Source: Microthrixaceae bacterium
Lineage (GTDB): Bacteria; Actinomycetota; Acidimicrobiia; Acidimicrobiales; Microtrichaceae
Length of the DNA: 64,000 nt
Assembly: GCA_023958095.1 (NCBI GenBank)
Contig: JAMLGJ010000012.1
Location: 40,040-104,039, forward strand
Direction of reading: 5' to 3'
Below are positions 9,619 through 18,900 of the stretch, in pieces. How positions within the stretch are numbered: position 1 is the first letter of the stretch; every line of letters begins with the position of its first letter. The position numbers and the translations under genes were made by a program. The notes below the pieces were generated by a model, which did not search any database, was not told the DNA's origin, and worked only from the letters and a program-made list of their open reading frames with translations.

Positions 9619-11669
9619 CCCGGCGCGACCGGAACTGCCCACAGGCTGAGGGTCTCGTCGTCCCGGTACTCCTCGGGAGCGCGCAGCAGCGTACGTTCGA
9701 TCGCCTGCTGACCCACTCCCGGTGCGGACTCGAACAGATCCGCTCCCCCATCGGCGAACTGGGCCACCAGGGCGTGGTCGTCGCCGACCACCCAGAGCGT
9801 GCGGCCCTGTTCGGACCACTCGTCAGCGAGCTCCGTCAGTTCCTCCTGCGATGGATCGTCGAGTGCGGCCGTGGGCACGTTGCACCAGGCCCTCACCCCC
9901 GGCGCCACCGGCTTGGGCGACCTGGCTTCGACGGTGACCACCGCGGCGTCGCTCCCGAGGTGTTCACACAGGGAGTCGAGCATCACGGCGTAGCCGGCCT
10001 GGGTTCTGCCCCAGCGCACCGGCCAGGTCGTGGCCAGGGGAGCCAACACCATGAATCCCGCGACCGTCCCGACCAGGGCACGCCTGGTGAGGTCCGGGGC
10101 CGACCGCAGCGCACCGGAGACCCACGAGAGAGCGAGTGCCGCCATTGCGACGCATGCGGGGTAGACCGCTGGGGAGAAGCGTCGGGAAGCCCAGGGCTGG
10201 TCGGCGAAGATGCTCGGCCGCCACCAGAAGAGCAACCCCACCGCCCCGCCTATGGCCAGCAGCAAGAGCTCCTCGCGGCCCGCGCGACCCGATACGACAC
10301 GGGTGGTGGTGATCCCGAATCCTGCGACGGCCATCGAGACCACCAGGGGCCCGAAGTACCACTCCATCCACTCGAAGGAGTTCTCGTAGTGGCTGCGGCT
10401 CGGGTCCACCTCGATCCCCTCGGCCGCCTGATACCCGGTCAGTGCGGGACTGGGGTCGTAGGTCGTCTCCATCACGATCGGCCGCACGAACCACAGCAGC
10501 GACAGCACCAGGACCACCGCCAGCCCGCATCCGAGTGCGAGCCGCGCGCGAACGGGTTGGATCCACCTGCGTGCCGCCGGAGCCATCCACACCGCCAGCA
10601 CCGAAACGACGAACGCGCCCGCGAGCGCCATCCGGAGCTGGGTGATCTGGGTGGCGAGGTCCGACGCGTAGTTCCCACTGAACCACTGCAGGTCGATCCA
10701 GCCCACGACCCCGGGGACCGCCGCACCCGCGAGCATCGCGACCGCGACCCCGAAGCGCTGTCGGATGTCGGACTCCCTGCCGCGTCCCACCCAGAACACG
10801 AGCAGGGGCACCGTGGCCACCAGGTAGGCGAGCGAGTCCACTCGCACGGCGATCGTGGAGCCGATCAACAGGCCCGCCAAGGCACCCATGTCCCAGCGGG
10901 GGCCGCGGAGCGCAGCCAGTGCCGGCAGCATCCCGCACCACAGCAACATGAACGCGAGCGACTCGCTGAAGGTGTCCCGCGCTATGTACAGCATCGGCAA
11001 CGACACGGCAAGCACGGCGGGGACGACCACCGAGAGCCATGGGCGACGGGTGGCACGGACACTCAGCAGGTACAGCGCGAGCAGCCCCACACCCACCACG
11101 ACCGAGGGGAATCGGAACATGGCACGCTCACCCAGGACGTCGAGCACGGGAGCCAGGGCTGCCGGAAGCAGGTGGTTGAACTGGAACTCGTACTCACCGG
11201 GACCGACGACATAGGTGGCGCCCTCCGGGCGGGCTTCCACCCCGGCGAAGGGGGTGTCGGACCCCTCGACGCGCAGGCTGCCGGTTGACTCGATCAGCGC
11301 CGCCGTCGTGGTGTAGGAACCCGCGTCCCTGTTCACCAGGACGTGCTGCGAGGGCCGCATCGCCCAGAACGCCGTGGCGGCGAGCACGATCGCCACGGCG
11401 AAGAGCAACGGCTGCCATCCGAACCCTGGCCATTCGGCGGGACGCCTGATCACGACCACCGCGCAGAACGCTCCCGGAGGCACGGCCAGGAGCACCGCCA
11501 GCCAGGTCGAGTAGCTCCCGAGGATGGCCAACGCGAGTCCGGCCGTACCGATGGCGGCGACCGCAGTGGCCGCGAAGACGACCACCCCTTCCGCGGCGGC
11601 CCATGGCGAGAACGCGGTCGGGGCCTTCGCACGTTCCCCGCGGCGCACCCGAACGGCCTCCTCGGTCAT
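9615..11669 (-). CDS. Polytopic GT-C type glycosyltransferase (copy B, paralogue of 5534-7603)
   Basis: A 684-residue integral membrane protein that parallels the 5534-7603 product along its length. Its loop motif LVNRDAGSYTTTAALIESTG matches LMDRDPGSYVATALYMARTG there, and it shares EGIEVDPSR, FEWMEWYFGP and DQPWASRRFSPA. The acidic pair in the first loop is the likely catalytic site, by analogy with polyprenyl-phosphate-sugar-dependent GT-C enzymes. The ATG at 11669 overlaps the upstream stop as ATGA, implying coupling with the GT4 gene before it. The soluble C-terminal portion ends LSLWAVPVAPG. The substrate is not predictable. Confidence 0.82.
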   Translation of the reverse strand: MTEEAVRVRRGERAKAPTAFSPWAAAEGVVVFAATAVAAIGTAGLALAILGSYSTWLAVLLAVPPGAFCAVVVIRRPAEWPGFGWQPLLFAVAIVLAATAFWAMRPSQHVLVNRDAGSYTTTAALIESTGSLRVEGSDTPFAGVEARPEGATYVVGPGEYEFQFNHLLPAALAPVLDVLGERAMFRFPSVVVGVGLLALYLLSVRATRRPWLSVVVPAVLAVSLPMLYIARDTFSESLAFMLLWCGMLPALAALRGPRWDMGALAGLLIGSTIAVRVDSLAYLVATVPLLVFWVGRGRESDIRQRFGVAVAMLAGAAVPGVVGWIDLQWFSGNYASDLATQITQLRMALAGAFVVSVLAVWMAPAARRWIQPVRARLALGCGLAVVLVLSLLWFVRPIVMETTYDPSPALTGYQAAEGIEVDPSRSHYENSFEWMEWYFGPLVVSMAVAGFGITTTRVVSGRAGREELLLLAIGGAVGLLFWWRPSIFADQPWASRRFSPAVYPACVAMAALALSWVSGALRSAPDLTRRALVGTVAGFMVLAPLATTWPVRWGRTQAGYAVMLDSLCEHLGSDAAVVTVEARSPKPVAPGVRAWCNVPTAALDDPSQEELTELADEWSEQGRTLWVVGDDHALVAQFADGGADLFESAPGVGQQAIERTLLRAPEEYRDDETLSLWAVPVAPG

Positions 11670-12901
11670 CGGCGCGCCGCGCCACCGAGGCGGTTGAAGG
11701 CCCGTTCGCAGCGCAGTCGCCTCCGTTCGATCGCCGTGTGCACGAGTCTCTCGTAGCGGCCGAGCACCTCTGACCACTCGTAGTTCTCGAGCACGTACCG
11801 CCGGCCGGCTTCGCCCATCCGGGCGGTCAGCTCCGGGTCGGTGACCAGACGCAGCAGGGACTGCTCGAACTCCGCGTAGTCGCGGTAGCCCAGAGCGGCG
11901 CCCGAACGCCTGGCCTGGCCCGCGAGCACCGAGCAGTTCGCATTGACCATGGCGGCACGCCGCACCACCCAGGCATCGCACAGGGCGATCGAGAAGCTCT
12001 CGAAGTACGAAGGCAACACGAACCAGTTGCACGCCGCATAGGCGTCCAGGCGCGTCTGGTCGTCAACGAAGCCGGTGGTGATCACATCCGGATGGGGCTC
12101 GGGTGGATCCACCGGTGGCCCGACCATCACGAGTTTCACCTCGTGATGCAGCCGTTGCTTCGAGTGCAGGAAGTACCGCACCAACTCGTCGGTTCCCTTG
12201 CCCGGCTCTATGCGACCCACGTACAACAGGATGGGTGACCCACCAAGGCCGTACCGCTCGCGGAATCGCGTGGCGTCCGCCGGGGGCGGGTTCACCTCGA
12301 TGCCGAGGCCGACCACCGACGTGGGGACGCCCCGGACCCGCCTGCCGAGGGTTGCGGCCTCCTCGGGTGTGTGCGCCGCCATGGCATCGGCTTGGTGGAA
12401 CTCCCGGTCGAAACTGCGAAGCGCGATCATGGGCTCGTCGTGTGCTGCAGGGTGGAGCACCGTCGCGGTGCGCCGCGCTGCGACCGGCAGGCCCTGCGCG
12501 GATGGCGAGTACAGGTAGGTGTAGAAGGCCGCTGCGTCGAACCTTCCCGCGTTCTGGGACAGCCAGGGCTCGAGCCCCACCAGTTCCGGGCCCTGGAGCC
12601 GCACCCAGTCCCGCTCCACGGCAAGTGCGGCCGACCCACCCAGCACGCGGGCGGAAGCCGGGTCGAACACCTCAGGTCGACGTGGGCCGGCGACCGGGAG
12701 TCGATGCACCCCGACACCGTTGATCTCACTGCGACCCGGTGGGAAGTGGTCGGCCCATGTCGCGTAGTCGACGGCACACGAGGTGAGCACCTCGACCCGG
12801 TGTCCCCGGGCGGCCATTTGCTCGGCCAGCATGCGACAGGCTGCTTCCGCCCCACCGCCCACCTCCTCTCCGTAGCGCTGGACGGTGTAGAGAAGACGCA
12901 A
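11666..12901 (-). CDS. GT4-family glycosyltransferase (tandem copy 1)
   Basis: A 411-residue GT-B glycosyltransferase. Its N-terminal domain starts LYTVQRYGEEVGGGAEAACR. The donor-binding domain has LLYVGRIEPGKGTDELVRY (about residues 220-238) and VLPSYFESFSIALCDAW (about 298-314), where the acidic residue of FESF replaces the first Glu of the usual E-x7-E. The start codon is TTG at 12901, preceded by GAGGG with an 8-base gap. It is a clear tandem paralogue of the next gene, with near-identical N-terminus and donor motifs. It may add a repeated or alternative sugar in the same glycan. Confidence 0.86.
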   Translation of the reverse strand: MRLLYTVQRYGEEVGGGAEAACRMLAEQMAARGHRVEVLTSCAVDYATWADHFPPGRSEINGVGVHRLPVAGPRRPEVFDPASARVLGGSAALAVERDWVRLQGPELVGLEPWLSQNAGRFDAAAFYTYLYSPSAQGLPVAARRTATVLHPAAHDEPMIALRSFDREFHQADAMAAHTPEEAATLGRRVRGVPTSVVGLGIEVNPPPADATRFRERYGLGGSPILLYVGRIEPGKGTDELVRYFLHSKQRLHHEVKLVMVGPPVDPPEPHPDVITTGFVDDQTRLDAYAACNWFVLPSYFESFSIALCDAWVVRRAAMVNANCSVLAGQARRSGAALGYRDYAEFEQSLLRLVTDPELTARMGEAGRRYVLENYEWSEVLGRYERLVHTAIERRRLRCERAFNRLGGAARR

Positions 12902-12948
12902 CTGGTTACCCTCATCCCGGGCCTCGGGCCCTCACGACGTACCGGAGG

Positions 12949-14169
12949 CTAGCCCGGGTGCCCACCCGGGCCGTGTCCACTGGCCGCCCGGCCCACCACA
13001 CGCTCCAGCAACGCCTCGTAGCGATCCAGCACCTCCGGCCACTGGTAGTGCTGTTCCACATATGCGCGCCCGGCATCACCCAACGAGGAGCGGAGGCTCC
13101 GGTCGTCGAGCAGGCGCGCCAGCGCGGCCTCGAACTCCGCCAGGCCCGAGTATGCGATGCCTCCGCCGCTGCGGTGGACCTGGCCCGCGAGGACCGCACA
13201 GCTGCGTTGGACCAGTGCCGCTGTGCGCTGGACCCAGGCCTCGCACAGGGACAGCGAGAAGCTCTCGAAGTAGCTGGGCTGCACGAACACGGTTGCTGCG
13301 GCAAGGGCGTCGGCCTTGGTCTGCTCGTCCACGAACCCGGTGAACAGCACACCGGGATGTTCGGGCAGGCTGATCACCGGCTCGCCCACGACGACGAGCT
13401 TCGCCCTCGTGCGTCCCGTGTCCCACAGTTGCACCATGTAGCGGTAGAGCTCGTCGGGACCCTTTCCCGGATCGAGTCGACCCAGGTAGAGCGCCGTGGC
13501 CTCCTCACCCAGGGCGAACCTGGCCCGGAATCGGTCGGCATCACCGGTCGCCCCGGTGTCCACACCCATTCCGACGAGTTCGTCGGCCTCGTACCCGACA
13601 CCCACCGATGCCAGCAGGTCGGCCTCCTCGGGGGTCTGCAGGGAGAAGCCGTCGCAGGCTTGCAGCGCTTCCCTGTACACCGGCAACCACCAGGCCGGCT
13701 CATCGTGCGCGGCCGGGTGCAGCACCACTGGCGCGTACTCGCCGGCGATGCGGGCCCCGAGCCCGAAGGGGGCATAGAGGTAGGTGTAGAACACGACGAC
13801 GTCCGCCCAGCCGGCCCACTCCGGAAGTGCCTCCAGCAACCGGGGCGAATCCGGGCCGAGGTTGCGCAGCCAGTCCCTCTGGACCGCCAGGGAGGGCGCA
13901 CCCTCACCGACCACACGCCTGTGGATCGCGGTGAAGCGTGGTTCGCTGCGCGGGGCTCGCACCGGCACGCGTGTCACCGCGACCCCGTTGAGTTCGGAAG
14001 CGCCCGCCTCGTAGTGATCGGTCCAGGTGTTGTAGTCCAGCGCACACGTGCTCAGCACTGCCACCTCGTGGCCTCGGACCACCATCCGCTCCGCCAGCTG
14101 CCGGCATGCCGCCTCGGCTCCGCCGGCGATCTCCTCGCCGTATCGCTGCACGCAGTAGAGGATCTTCAT
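12949..14169 (-). CDS. GT4-family glycosyltransferase (tandem copy 2)
   Basis: A 406-residue GT-B enzyme closely resembling the preceding tandem copy. It shows YCVQRYGEEIAGGAEAACRQ at the N-terminus, VVLHPAAHDEP in the middle, LYLGRLDPGKGPDELYRY in the donor domain and VQPSYFESFSLSLCEAW near residue 300. I use ATG 14169 rather than an upstream in-frame start because it overlaps the stop of the upstream glycosyltransferase as ATGA and aligns with the paralogue. The two genes are separated by 47 bases. Confidence 0.87.
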   Translation of the reverse strand: MKILYCVQRYGEEIAGGAEAACRQLAERMVVRGHEVAVLSTCALDYNTWTDHYEAGASELNGVAVTRVPVRAPRSEPRFTAIHRRVVGEGAPSLAVQRDWLRNLGPDSPRLLEALPEWAGWADVVVFYTYLYAPFGLGARIAGEYAPVVLHPAAHDEPAWWLPVYREALQACDGFSLQTPEEADLLASVGVGYEADELVGMGVDTGATGDADRFRARFALGEEATALYLGRLDPGKGPDELYRYMVQLWDTGRTRAKLVVVGEPVISLPEHPGVLFTGFVDEQTKADALAAATVFVQPSYFESFSLSLCEAWVQRTAALVQRSCAVLAGQVHRSGGGIAYSGLAEFEAALARLLDDRSLRSSLGDAGRAYVEQHYQWPEVLDRYEALLERVVGRAASGHGPGGHPG

Positions 14170-15269
14170 GCGGGTTGCGTGGACGTCCCGGCGGTCCCGC
14201 CACGCAGCACCCGTGCAAGGGCCTCCAGCCAAGCCGTCGGCGTCGCGTCGCGGATGAACTCCTCACCGCGCCGCGAACCCCGCTCGATCATGGCTGCCCT
14301 GAGCTCCGGGTCCTCGATCACCCGTGCAGTGGCCTCGGCGAGCTCGGGAGCGCCGGCATCCTGCGGGAGCACCAGCGCTGCGTCGCCCGCGGTCTCCGCG
14401 ATGGCCCCGTAGTCCCTCGCGACGATCGGCACCCCGTGCAGCATCGCCTCCACCAGGGGCACACAGAACCCCTCGTGTTCACTGGGCACCAACAGCACGT
14501 CGGCACGGCGGAACAGCGCCGCGAGCCGGGCGTCGCTGATGGGTCCGGTGAGGTGGACGGAGTCGAGCCGCATGCTCTCGACGTGCCGTGTGACCGCCTC
14601 GGCGTAGCGCTGCTGCCTGCAGGATCCGGCTATCACGAGTCGGGCTGCGGCGTCGTGGTTGACGTTGAGGAAGTGCTGCACCTCCACGGCGAGTTCGGGC
14701 CGCTTGTGCGGCAGCACCTGGCCGACGACGAGCACGAGGGCGCCCTCTGCTGCCAGGGAGTCGGCGTATCCGGTGTCGGGTCGCGCATCGAGGAGCCTGC
14801 TCAGGTTCAACGGTGGTGGGGCGACCTCCACGTTGGTGAACCCGGCCGCGAGCAGTTCCGAAGCGTTGAAGGTCGAGTCCGCCACTGCCCCGATGGCACG
14901 GTCGGCGAGCACCGCCAGCTCCGCGCGTCCCTGACGGAGCCTGTCCGCGAAGGGTGGGTTGGTGGCCTCGAAGAAATGCGCCGGAGTGATGTTGTGGTAC
15001 GCGGCAACGACCATTCCCGGGCTGCGCAGCACGAAGTCGGCCACTGCGGGCTCCCCGATGCTCACGTGGTGGATGAGCACGTCGCCCCGGTCGCCATCGC
15101 GAGGGAAGTCCGCGAAGAGGTCGCCCACCTCGCCCTTCAGGGTCTCGTCGACGTGGACCGCGTAGATCCCGGACTCCACCGCGGTGCGCAGCGTCGCGCG
15201 GGTGCGAAGCGCGGCCTCGGTCACGGCGTCGCCGGGTGACGCACCGACGAGTACCTGGTCGATCCGCAT
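14166..15269 (-). CDS. GT4-family glycosyltransferase
   Basis: A 367-residue GT-B fold protein. The acceptor domain contains the GDVLIHHVSIGEP and AAYHNITPAHFFE stretches typical of mannosyltransferase-like GT4 enzymes. The donor domain has LVVGQVLPHKRPELAVE (about residues 178-194), LVPSEHEGFCVPLVEAM with an intact E-x7-E, and GVPIVARDYGAI. The ATG at 15269 shares its A with the TGA of the upstream methyltransferase gene (TGATG), so the two are coupled. The pairing suggests that glycosylation and methylation of the same chain are co-produced. Confidence 0.88.
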   Translation of the reverse strand: MRIDQVLVGASPGDAVTEAALRTRATLRTAVESGIYAVHVDETLKGEVGDLFADFPRDGDRGDVLIHHVSIGEPAVADFVLRSPGMVVAAYHNITPAHFFEATNPPFADRLRQGRAELAVLADRAIGAVADSTFNASELLAAGFTNVEVAPPPLNLSRLLDARPDTGYADSLAAEGALVLVVGQVLPHKRPELAVEVQHFLNVNHDAAARLVIAGSCRQQRYAEAVTRHVESMRLDSVHLTGPISDARLAALFRRADVLLVPSEHEGFCVPLVEAMLHGVPIVARDYGAIAETAGDAALVLPQDAGAPELAEATARVIEDPELRAAMIERGSRRGEEFIRDATPTAWLEALARVLRGGTAGTSTQPA

Positions 15270-16603
15270 CAGCGGCGTGCGGTGAGGCGGTAGTTCTGGG
15301 GCCCGAACACCAGGTCGTTGGTGCGCTCGGCGTTCGCCGACACCACTGCGGCCAACTCCGCGAGCTGCTCGCGGAGGTCCCGGTCCGCTGCCGGCTCCGC
15401 CTCGGGGCGGGAGGCAGGTTCCTCTGCGATGTGCCCGGCATCGAGGAGTTGTTCGTCCTCGGAGGGGGGCGCGGTCCAGTCGATCCGGACCTCCGAGAAG
15501 CCCGCCTGGCGGACCAGGAAGTCGAGGAACACCGGATGCACCGGCTTGGAGTGTGTCGGGTCGAGCCAGAAGGCGCGCGCGAACACGTACAGGGACTGCG
15601 GATTCGGGGTCTCCATCACCAGTGTCCCGCCGACCGCGAGCCGATCGTAGGCCAGGAGCACCAGCTCCATGAGTTCGTTCACGCTCAGGTGCTCCACCAC
15701 GTGCAGCATCACGATTCCACCGAGGGACCCCAGGGGCTGCTCCCGCAGTCCTTCCAGCCCATCGGTGAGCCGGATGTCGATCCCCGCGTCGATGGCGTCG
15801 CGAACGAGGTCCTCGTCGATCTCGAGGCCCCAGCACTCCTGGTCACGCTCTTGCAGGAGTCGGAGGAACTCCCCGCGTCCCGCCCCGATGTCGAGCACCG
15901 GACCCGGGGAGCCTGCCATCTGGTCCGCCAGCGCGGAGTACTCGACCTCGATGTCGGACTCCGCCCCACGTGCGACGTCCTCGAACCTGCCGTACTCGAA
16001 GAACGGATCGAACCCACGCCGCCGCTCGGACTCCTCCAGTGCCGCGAGCCTCGCCTCCAGGCCGTCGAGTGAGTTCAGGTGCACCAGGAGGTGCGACATG
16101 ACCCCGGTGGCTTCCCGGTAGGTGCTGCCGAGGGAGTCGATCGTCACCTGGAGCTCGGCCACGCGGTCCTGGAGTGCATCCAGCTCCCGGAGCATCTCGG
16201 TGTGCACGTGCGCCTGGGGGTCCTGCAGCCCCTCCATCATGAACCCGAGCACTCCGACAAGCTCGGCGGTGAAGTTGTTCATCTGCTGGTAGACGCCGTC
16301 CACCTGACGGCTCACCACCTTGCCTATGGCCCGGTGGGCCGCGGATCCCCCCGGGATCGCCGAGGAGGTCTCCACCGCAGCGCGGCCCATGCGGCGCGCC
16401 GACAGCTGCTCGAGCAGTCCGTCCAGGTGCTTGATGCGGTCGCGTGGGTCGGGCCGGCTCAGCTGTCGGGCGAAGTCGCTCTGCAGCTGCTCCTCGAGGC
16501 CATCGGGGTACACCCCGCTGTCCCTCGCCTCGCGGGCGGCGTCCATCACTTCCTGCATGACCGACTCGAGGTCTACGGCTCCGGGTTCGCCAGGTTCTGT
16601 CAC
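15269..16603 (-). CDS. Coiled-coil SAM-dependent methyltransferase of the export cluster
   Basis: A 444-residue protein with an extended N-terminal helical region (about residues 20-200, rich in heptad-like Leu/Glu stretches such as LRELDALQDRVAELQ) and a class I methyltransferase domain. Motif I is VLDIGAGRGEFLRLL (near residue 235), followed by MLHVVEHL (about 297) and ETPNPQSLY. This architecture recalls WbdD-type chain-terminating methyltransferases with coiled coils that set O-antigen length beside Wzm/Wzt, an analogy from context only. I chose GTG 16603 because TAGCAT lies exactly seven bases upstream; an in-frame GTG at 16642 is possible. Confidence 0.82.
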   Translation of the reverse strand: MTEPGEPGAVDLESVMQEVMDAAREARDSGVYPDGLEEQLQSDFARQLSRPDPRDRIKHLDGLLEQLSARRMGRAAVETSSAIPGGSAAHRAIGKVVSRQVDGVYQQMNNFTAELVGVLGFMMEGLQDPQAHVHTEMLRELDALQDRVAELQVTIDSLGSTYREATGVMSHLLVHLNSLDGLEARLAALEESERRRGFDPFFEYGRFEDVARGAESDIEVEYSALADQMAGSPGPVLDIGAGRGEFLRLLQERDQECWGLEIDEDLVRDAIDAGIDIRLTDGLEGLREQPLGSLGGIVMLHVVEHLSVNELMELVLLAYDRLAVGGTLVMETPNPQSLYVFARAFWLDPTHSKPVHPVFLDFLVRQAGFSEVRIDWTAPPSEDEQLLDAGHIAEEPASRPEAEPAADRDLREQLAELAAVVSANAERTNDLVFGPQNYRLTARR

Positions 16604-16610
16604 GCGCCCG

Positions 16611-16616
16611 ATGCTA
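16611..16616 (-). promoter_or_regulatory. -10 box candidate (TAGCAT)
   Basis: TAGCAT is seven bases before the GTG at 16603 on the minus strand. It lies in the short gap after the ABC transporter gene and suggests an internal leaderless promoter for the methyltransferase and glycosyltransferases. Confidence 0.45.
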
Positions 16617-16675
16617 GAGGTTGTCGTGCTCCGCACCGACACGCTCGGAGGTGCGCGACACCCGGAGGGATCCGG

Positions 16676-18007
16676 TCACCTGAATCCCGACAGCTCCCAT
16701 TCGCCACCGACGTCGACGAGTCCGTGGATGACCTTGTCGCTGCTCTGTCTGACGTTCAGGCGCCAGGCCATGTCGTAGCGGTCATAGGTGTGCTGACTGA
16801 ACGCGTCCTCGATCGCAACGCTCATCATGTAGGAACCGGGCAGCAACGGGAACCGGTCGCTGGTGAACTCCACGGCGGCTGCACCGTCGACGACACCGGT
16901 CTCCAGGTTGCTGAGGCGCGTGTTCGTACCGGTCACGTGCACCCCGCCCTCGGTGTGCAGGGCGATGCCCACGGTCGGGTTCTCCACCGCGACGGAGCTC
17001 TCGAGTGCAATCCGGATCCGCACCTGCGAGCCCGAGTTGATGTTGACCAGCTCGGAACCATCAGGCGCGAGCACATCGACCGCGGTGATCCGGACCTCGC
17101 CCGATCCCCAATGGGTTCCCGCGTCGGTGATCGAAGGAGCGCCTGCGCGGTCGCGATAGTCCCCGGTGGACGCCGGCTCGTCACCTCCGCCGTTGTCAGC
17201 GGGAACCTCCGAATCGTCATGGTCGTCGTCTTCGTCCCCGCCTGCCAGCTGCCGCGAGGAGTCACCTTCGGCTTCTGCTCTGTTCACGGCCATCAGGTAC
17301 TGCTGCGCGACCTTGGGGGCCGGACCCTCGAGCTGGGGCACCCCGTGGTCGAGCCAGATCGCGTTGTCGCACATGGTCTGGACCGTGTCCATTCCGTGTG
17401 TGACGACCACGACGGTGGTGCCTCGCTTGCGCAGGTCGTAGAGGTGGTCGAAGCATCGCCGCTGGAACTGCTCGTCCCCCACGGCGATCACCTCGTCGAT
17501 GATCAGGATCTCCGGGTCGACGTGCACCGCGACCGAGAACCCGAGTCGAACGTACATCCCCGAGGAGTAGATCTTCACCGGTGAGTCGATGAACTCCGAC
17601 ACGCCCGCGAACTCCACGATGTCGTCGAAGACACGGTCGATCTGCTTACGGCCCATCCCGAGGATGGTGGCGTTCATGTACACGTTCTCCCGACCGGTCA
17701 GGTCGGGATGGAAACCGGCACCCAGCTCGAGCAGCGTCGACATGCGCCCGTTTGCCGTGATCGATCCCTCCGTCGGCTGGTAGATGCCGGCAATGCAGCG
17801 CAGCAGTGTCGACTTGCCACAGCCGTTGTGGCCCACGAGTGCGTACATGGAGCCCTCGGGGATCTCGAACGAGACGTGGCGCAGCGCCCAGAACTGGTCC
17901 GTTCCGGCACTCCGGTCGCGTCTCGTGACGAGCTCCTTGACCGAGTGCGCCCGGTCGGTCTGGAGGCGGAACTTCTTGGACACGTCGTCGACGACGATTG
18001 CGCTCAT
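16676..18007 (-). CDS. wzt: Polysaccharide ABC exporter ATP-binding protein (Wzt-like)
   Basis: A 443-residue ATPase driving export of a finished, lipid-linked polysaccharide through the partner permease. The nucleotide-binding domain has Walker A GHNGCGKST (about residues 59-67), signature IYSSGM (146-151), Walker B ILIIDE (167-172) and H-loop His204. An acidic linker (about 250-270) leads to a C-terminal beta-rich domain (about 300-443) like the Wzt carbohydrate-binding domain, which recognises the modified chain end. The permease gene sits one base upstream. Methyltransferase and glycosyltransferase genes follow downstream, matching known O-antigen ABC clusters. The symbol is by analogy. 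Confidence 0.92.
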   Translation of the reverse strand: MSAIVVDDVSKKFRLQTDRAHSVKELVTRRDRSAGTDQFWALRHVSFEIPEGSMYALVGHNGCGKSTLLRCIAGIYQPTEGSITANGRMSTLLELGAGFHPDLTGRENVYMNATILGMGRKQIDRVFDDIVEFAGVSEFIDSPVKIYSSGMYVRLGFSVAVHVDPEILIIDEVIAVGDEQFQRRCFDHLYDLRKRGTTVVVVTHGMDTVQTMCDNAIWLDHGVPQLEGPAPKVAQQYLMAVNRAEAEGDSSRQLAGGDEDDDHDDSEVPADNGGGDEPASTGDYRDRAGAPSITDAGTHWGSGEVRITAVDVLAPDGSELVNINSGSQVRIRIALESSVAVENPTVGIALHTEGGVHVTGTNTRLSNLETGVVDGAAAVEFTSDRFPLLPGSYMMSVAIEDAFSQHTYDRYDMAWRLNVRQSSDKVIHGLVDVGGEWELSGFR

Positions 18008-18008
18008 C

Positions 18009-18803
18009 TCAGAGTTCCTCGATCACCTTGGGGGCGTTCACCGAGAAGACCCACCACCCGACCACCAGGCTGATCACGGCCGATCCGCCCATCATGAGCC
18101 AGTTCACCGCGGTCGGCATCGTGTGCAGGTAGAACGCATCACGCATGCCGTCCGCGAAGTGCGTGAGCGGGTTCACCCGCAACAGCGCCTGCCATCCCTC
18201 GGGGACGATCGTGATCGGGTAGACGATCGGTGTGGCATAGAACACGACCTGGAGCGCGATGCCGACCAGGTACCCGACGTCACGGAAACGGACGTTGCCG
18301 AGTCCGACGATGAGCCCGAGGCCGTAGGAGAACAGCGCCAGCAGCACCAGCACCGGCAACGAGATGAGGAAGGTCCAGCTCGCATTGCCCACGATCACCA
18401 TGAACACGAGGAGGATCGCCGTCTCCAGCAACGCCTGCAGGCCGGTGGTCATGAGCCCGGCGATCATCGGGCACTCGGGCGGGAAGTAGGTGCGGGTGAG
18501 CAACCCACCTGCGGCCTGGAAGTTGCCGATGAGCGTGTTGATCGTCCCCGAGAAGAAGTTCCATGCGACGAGTGCACAGAACAGGAACAGGGCGAAGCTG
18601 CTGGTGGTGCCGTTGCCCGCCACGGGCGGTTCGGCACGCAGGAAGACCCCGAACACGACCGTGTAGATCGCCAGGGTCACCGCCGGGTTGATCAGCGACC
18701 ACAGCCAGCCCAGAACGCTCTTCTTGTACCTGGACTTGAGGTCCCGTTGGGCGAGGTTGCCGATGAGTGTTCTGTAGTTCCAGACCTGGATTGGCGTGGA
18801 CAA
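18009..18803 (-). CDS. wzm: Polysaccharide ABC exporter permease (Wzm-like)
   Basis: A 264-residue ABC-2 type permease with six predicted transmembrane helices, forming the membrane channel for polysaccharide export with the adjacent ATPase. Typical signatures are RDLKSRYKKSVLGWLWSLI near the N-terminus, YFPPECPMIAGL in the coupling region and FYATPIVYPI (about residue 200). The start is TTG 18803, chosen because AGGAG stands four bases upstream and the first helix-preceding segment then begins correctly. A much longer open frame upstream has no membrane character. It is the first gene of the export block. Confidence 0.92.
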   Translation of the reverse strand: MSTPIQVWNYRTLIGNLAQRDLKSRYKKSVLGWLWSLINPAVTLAIYTVVFGVFLRAEPPVAGNGTTSSFALFLFCALVAWNFFSGTINTLIGNFQAAGGLLTRTYFPPECPMIAGLMTTGLQALLETAILLVFMVIVGNASWTFLISLPVLVLLALFSYGLGLIVGLGNVRFRDVGYLVGIALQVVFYATPIVYPITIVPEGWQALLRVNPLTHFADGMRDAFYLHTMPTAVNWLMMGGSAVISLVVGWWVFSVNAPKVIEEL

Positions 18804-18900
18804 GTGACTCCTACCTTCCGGGGACCGTGAAACGCTACCAGCGGCACGGCGGGCGCCCGGAAACCCCCTACAGTGCAATGCAGGCACCAAGGAGAACCAA

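Noticed and set aside
9363..11288. Plus-strand open frame of 641 codons opposite the GT-C genes
   Set aside because: Composition is Arg/Gln/His/Gly-rich without hydrophobic helices or motifs; the minus strand encodes two well-supported membrane proteins.
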